From Bdellovibrionales bacterium (GTDB taxonomy: Bacteria > Bdellovibrionota > Bdellovibrionia > Bdellovibrionales > UBA1609), in contig JALHOQ010000007.1 of assembly GCA_022842925.1 (NCBI GenBank), positions 6,253-39,119 of the forward strand: 32,867 nt of DNA, given 5' to 3'. Each line of letters starts with the position of its first letter. The stretch's first letter is position 1. The notes beneath the pieces are model-generated. The model made no database searches and was not told where the DNA came from. It saw only the letters and a list, made by a program, of their open reading frames with translations. The position numbers and the translations under genes were made by a program. Positions 32,855-32,867 of this stretch are shown piece by piece.

Positions 32855-32867
32855 AGATCGGAAGAGC
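32855..32867. other. Illumina adapter core at contig end (probable artefact)
   Basis: The terminal AGATCGGAAGAGC is identical to the 13-base core of Illumina TruSeq-type adapters and lies exactly at the last base. It should be trimmed; it is not likely to be genomic. Confidence 0.88.

Overview
The window reads as one end of a contig from a moderately GC-rich, didermic, flagellated bacterium. I infer a member of the Bdellovibrionota (Bdellovibrio-like). The reasons are a short D0/D1-only flagellin, a TIGR02147-type regulator (a family known mainly from Bdellovibrio-like bacteria and Fibrobacter), many small Bdellovibrio-style lipoproteins and cysteine-rich secreted proteins, several sigma-54 activators and a crt carotenoid operon. 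The taxonomic call is inference; no rRNA gene is present. Genes are packed tightly and many starts had to be re-chosen from ribosome binding sites. I see no tRNA, rRNA, CRISPR array, insertion sequence or prophage. The last 13 bases match the Illumina adapter core exactly, so the right end is probably artefactual.

Layout. 1-413 (-): 5' part of a FecR-domain secreted protein. 589-3137: dinB (+) facing the xerC/D-like recombinase and gmhB-like phosphatase pair (-). 3304-4844 (+): a receiver-less sigma-54 activator followed by a small secreted protein whose signal-peptide codons contain a perfect intrinsic terminator. 4845-7706: an envelope redox patch with a monohaem cytochrome c lipoprotein, a YceI-like protein, a divergent haem-c/beta-barrel protein and another outer-membrane barrel. 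7710-9657 (-): Cys-rich lipoprotein, a Lys-rich histone-like protein with an acidic tail, and flagellin with a six-codon leader ORF. 9658-11819 (-): a mostly empty 400-bp stretch, an alpha/beta hydrolase and two small unknowns, one with a CxxC motif. 11864-14437 (+): clpB.

14579-23723 (+) is one long overlapping gene string: ribE, ribBX (RibB plus a degenerate GTP cyclohydrolase II domain), ribH, ntrY, ntrX, proS, pyrF and rlmB. It mixes flavin synthesis, a membrane sensor/sigma-54 regulator pair, translation and pyrimidine synthesis. 23725-26326 (-) holds a sterol-desaturase-family membrane oxygenase, a large lipoprotein and a small secreted protein with an internal duplication. 26474-29370 (+) holds the TIGR02147 regulator, an ABC ATPase/permease pair and a secreted DxDxDG protein.

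29384-32854 (-) is the carotenoid operon: polyprenyl diphosphate synthase (truncated by the contig end), crtI, crtB and an unrecognised five-helix membrane protein. All are translationally overlapped. The last protein carries two copies of a D-x3-H-x2-R-Y ... E-x3-H motif at helix ends. I consider it the best candidate for an undescribed activity in the window.
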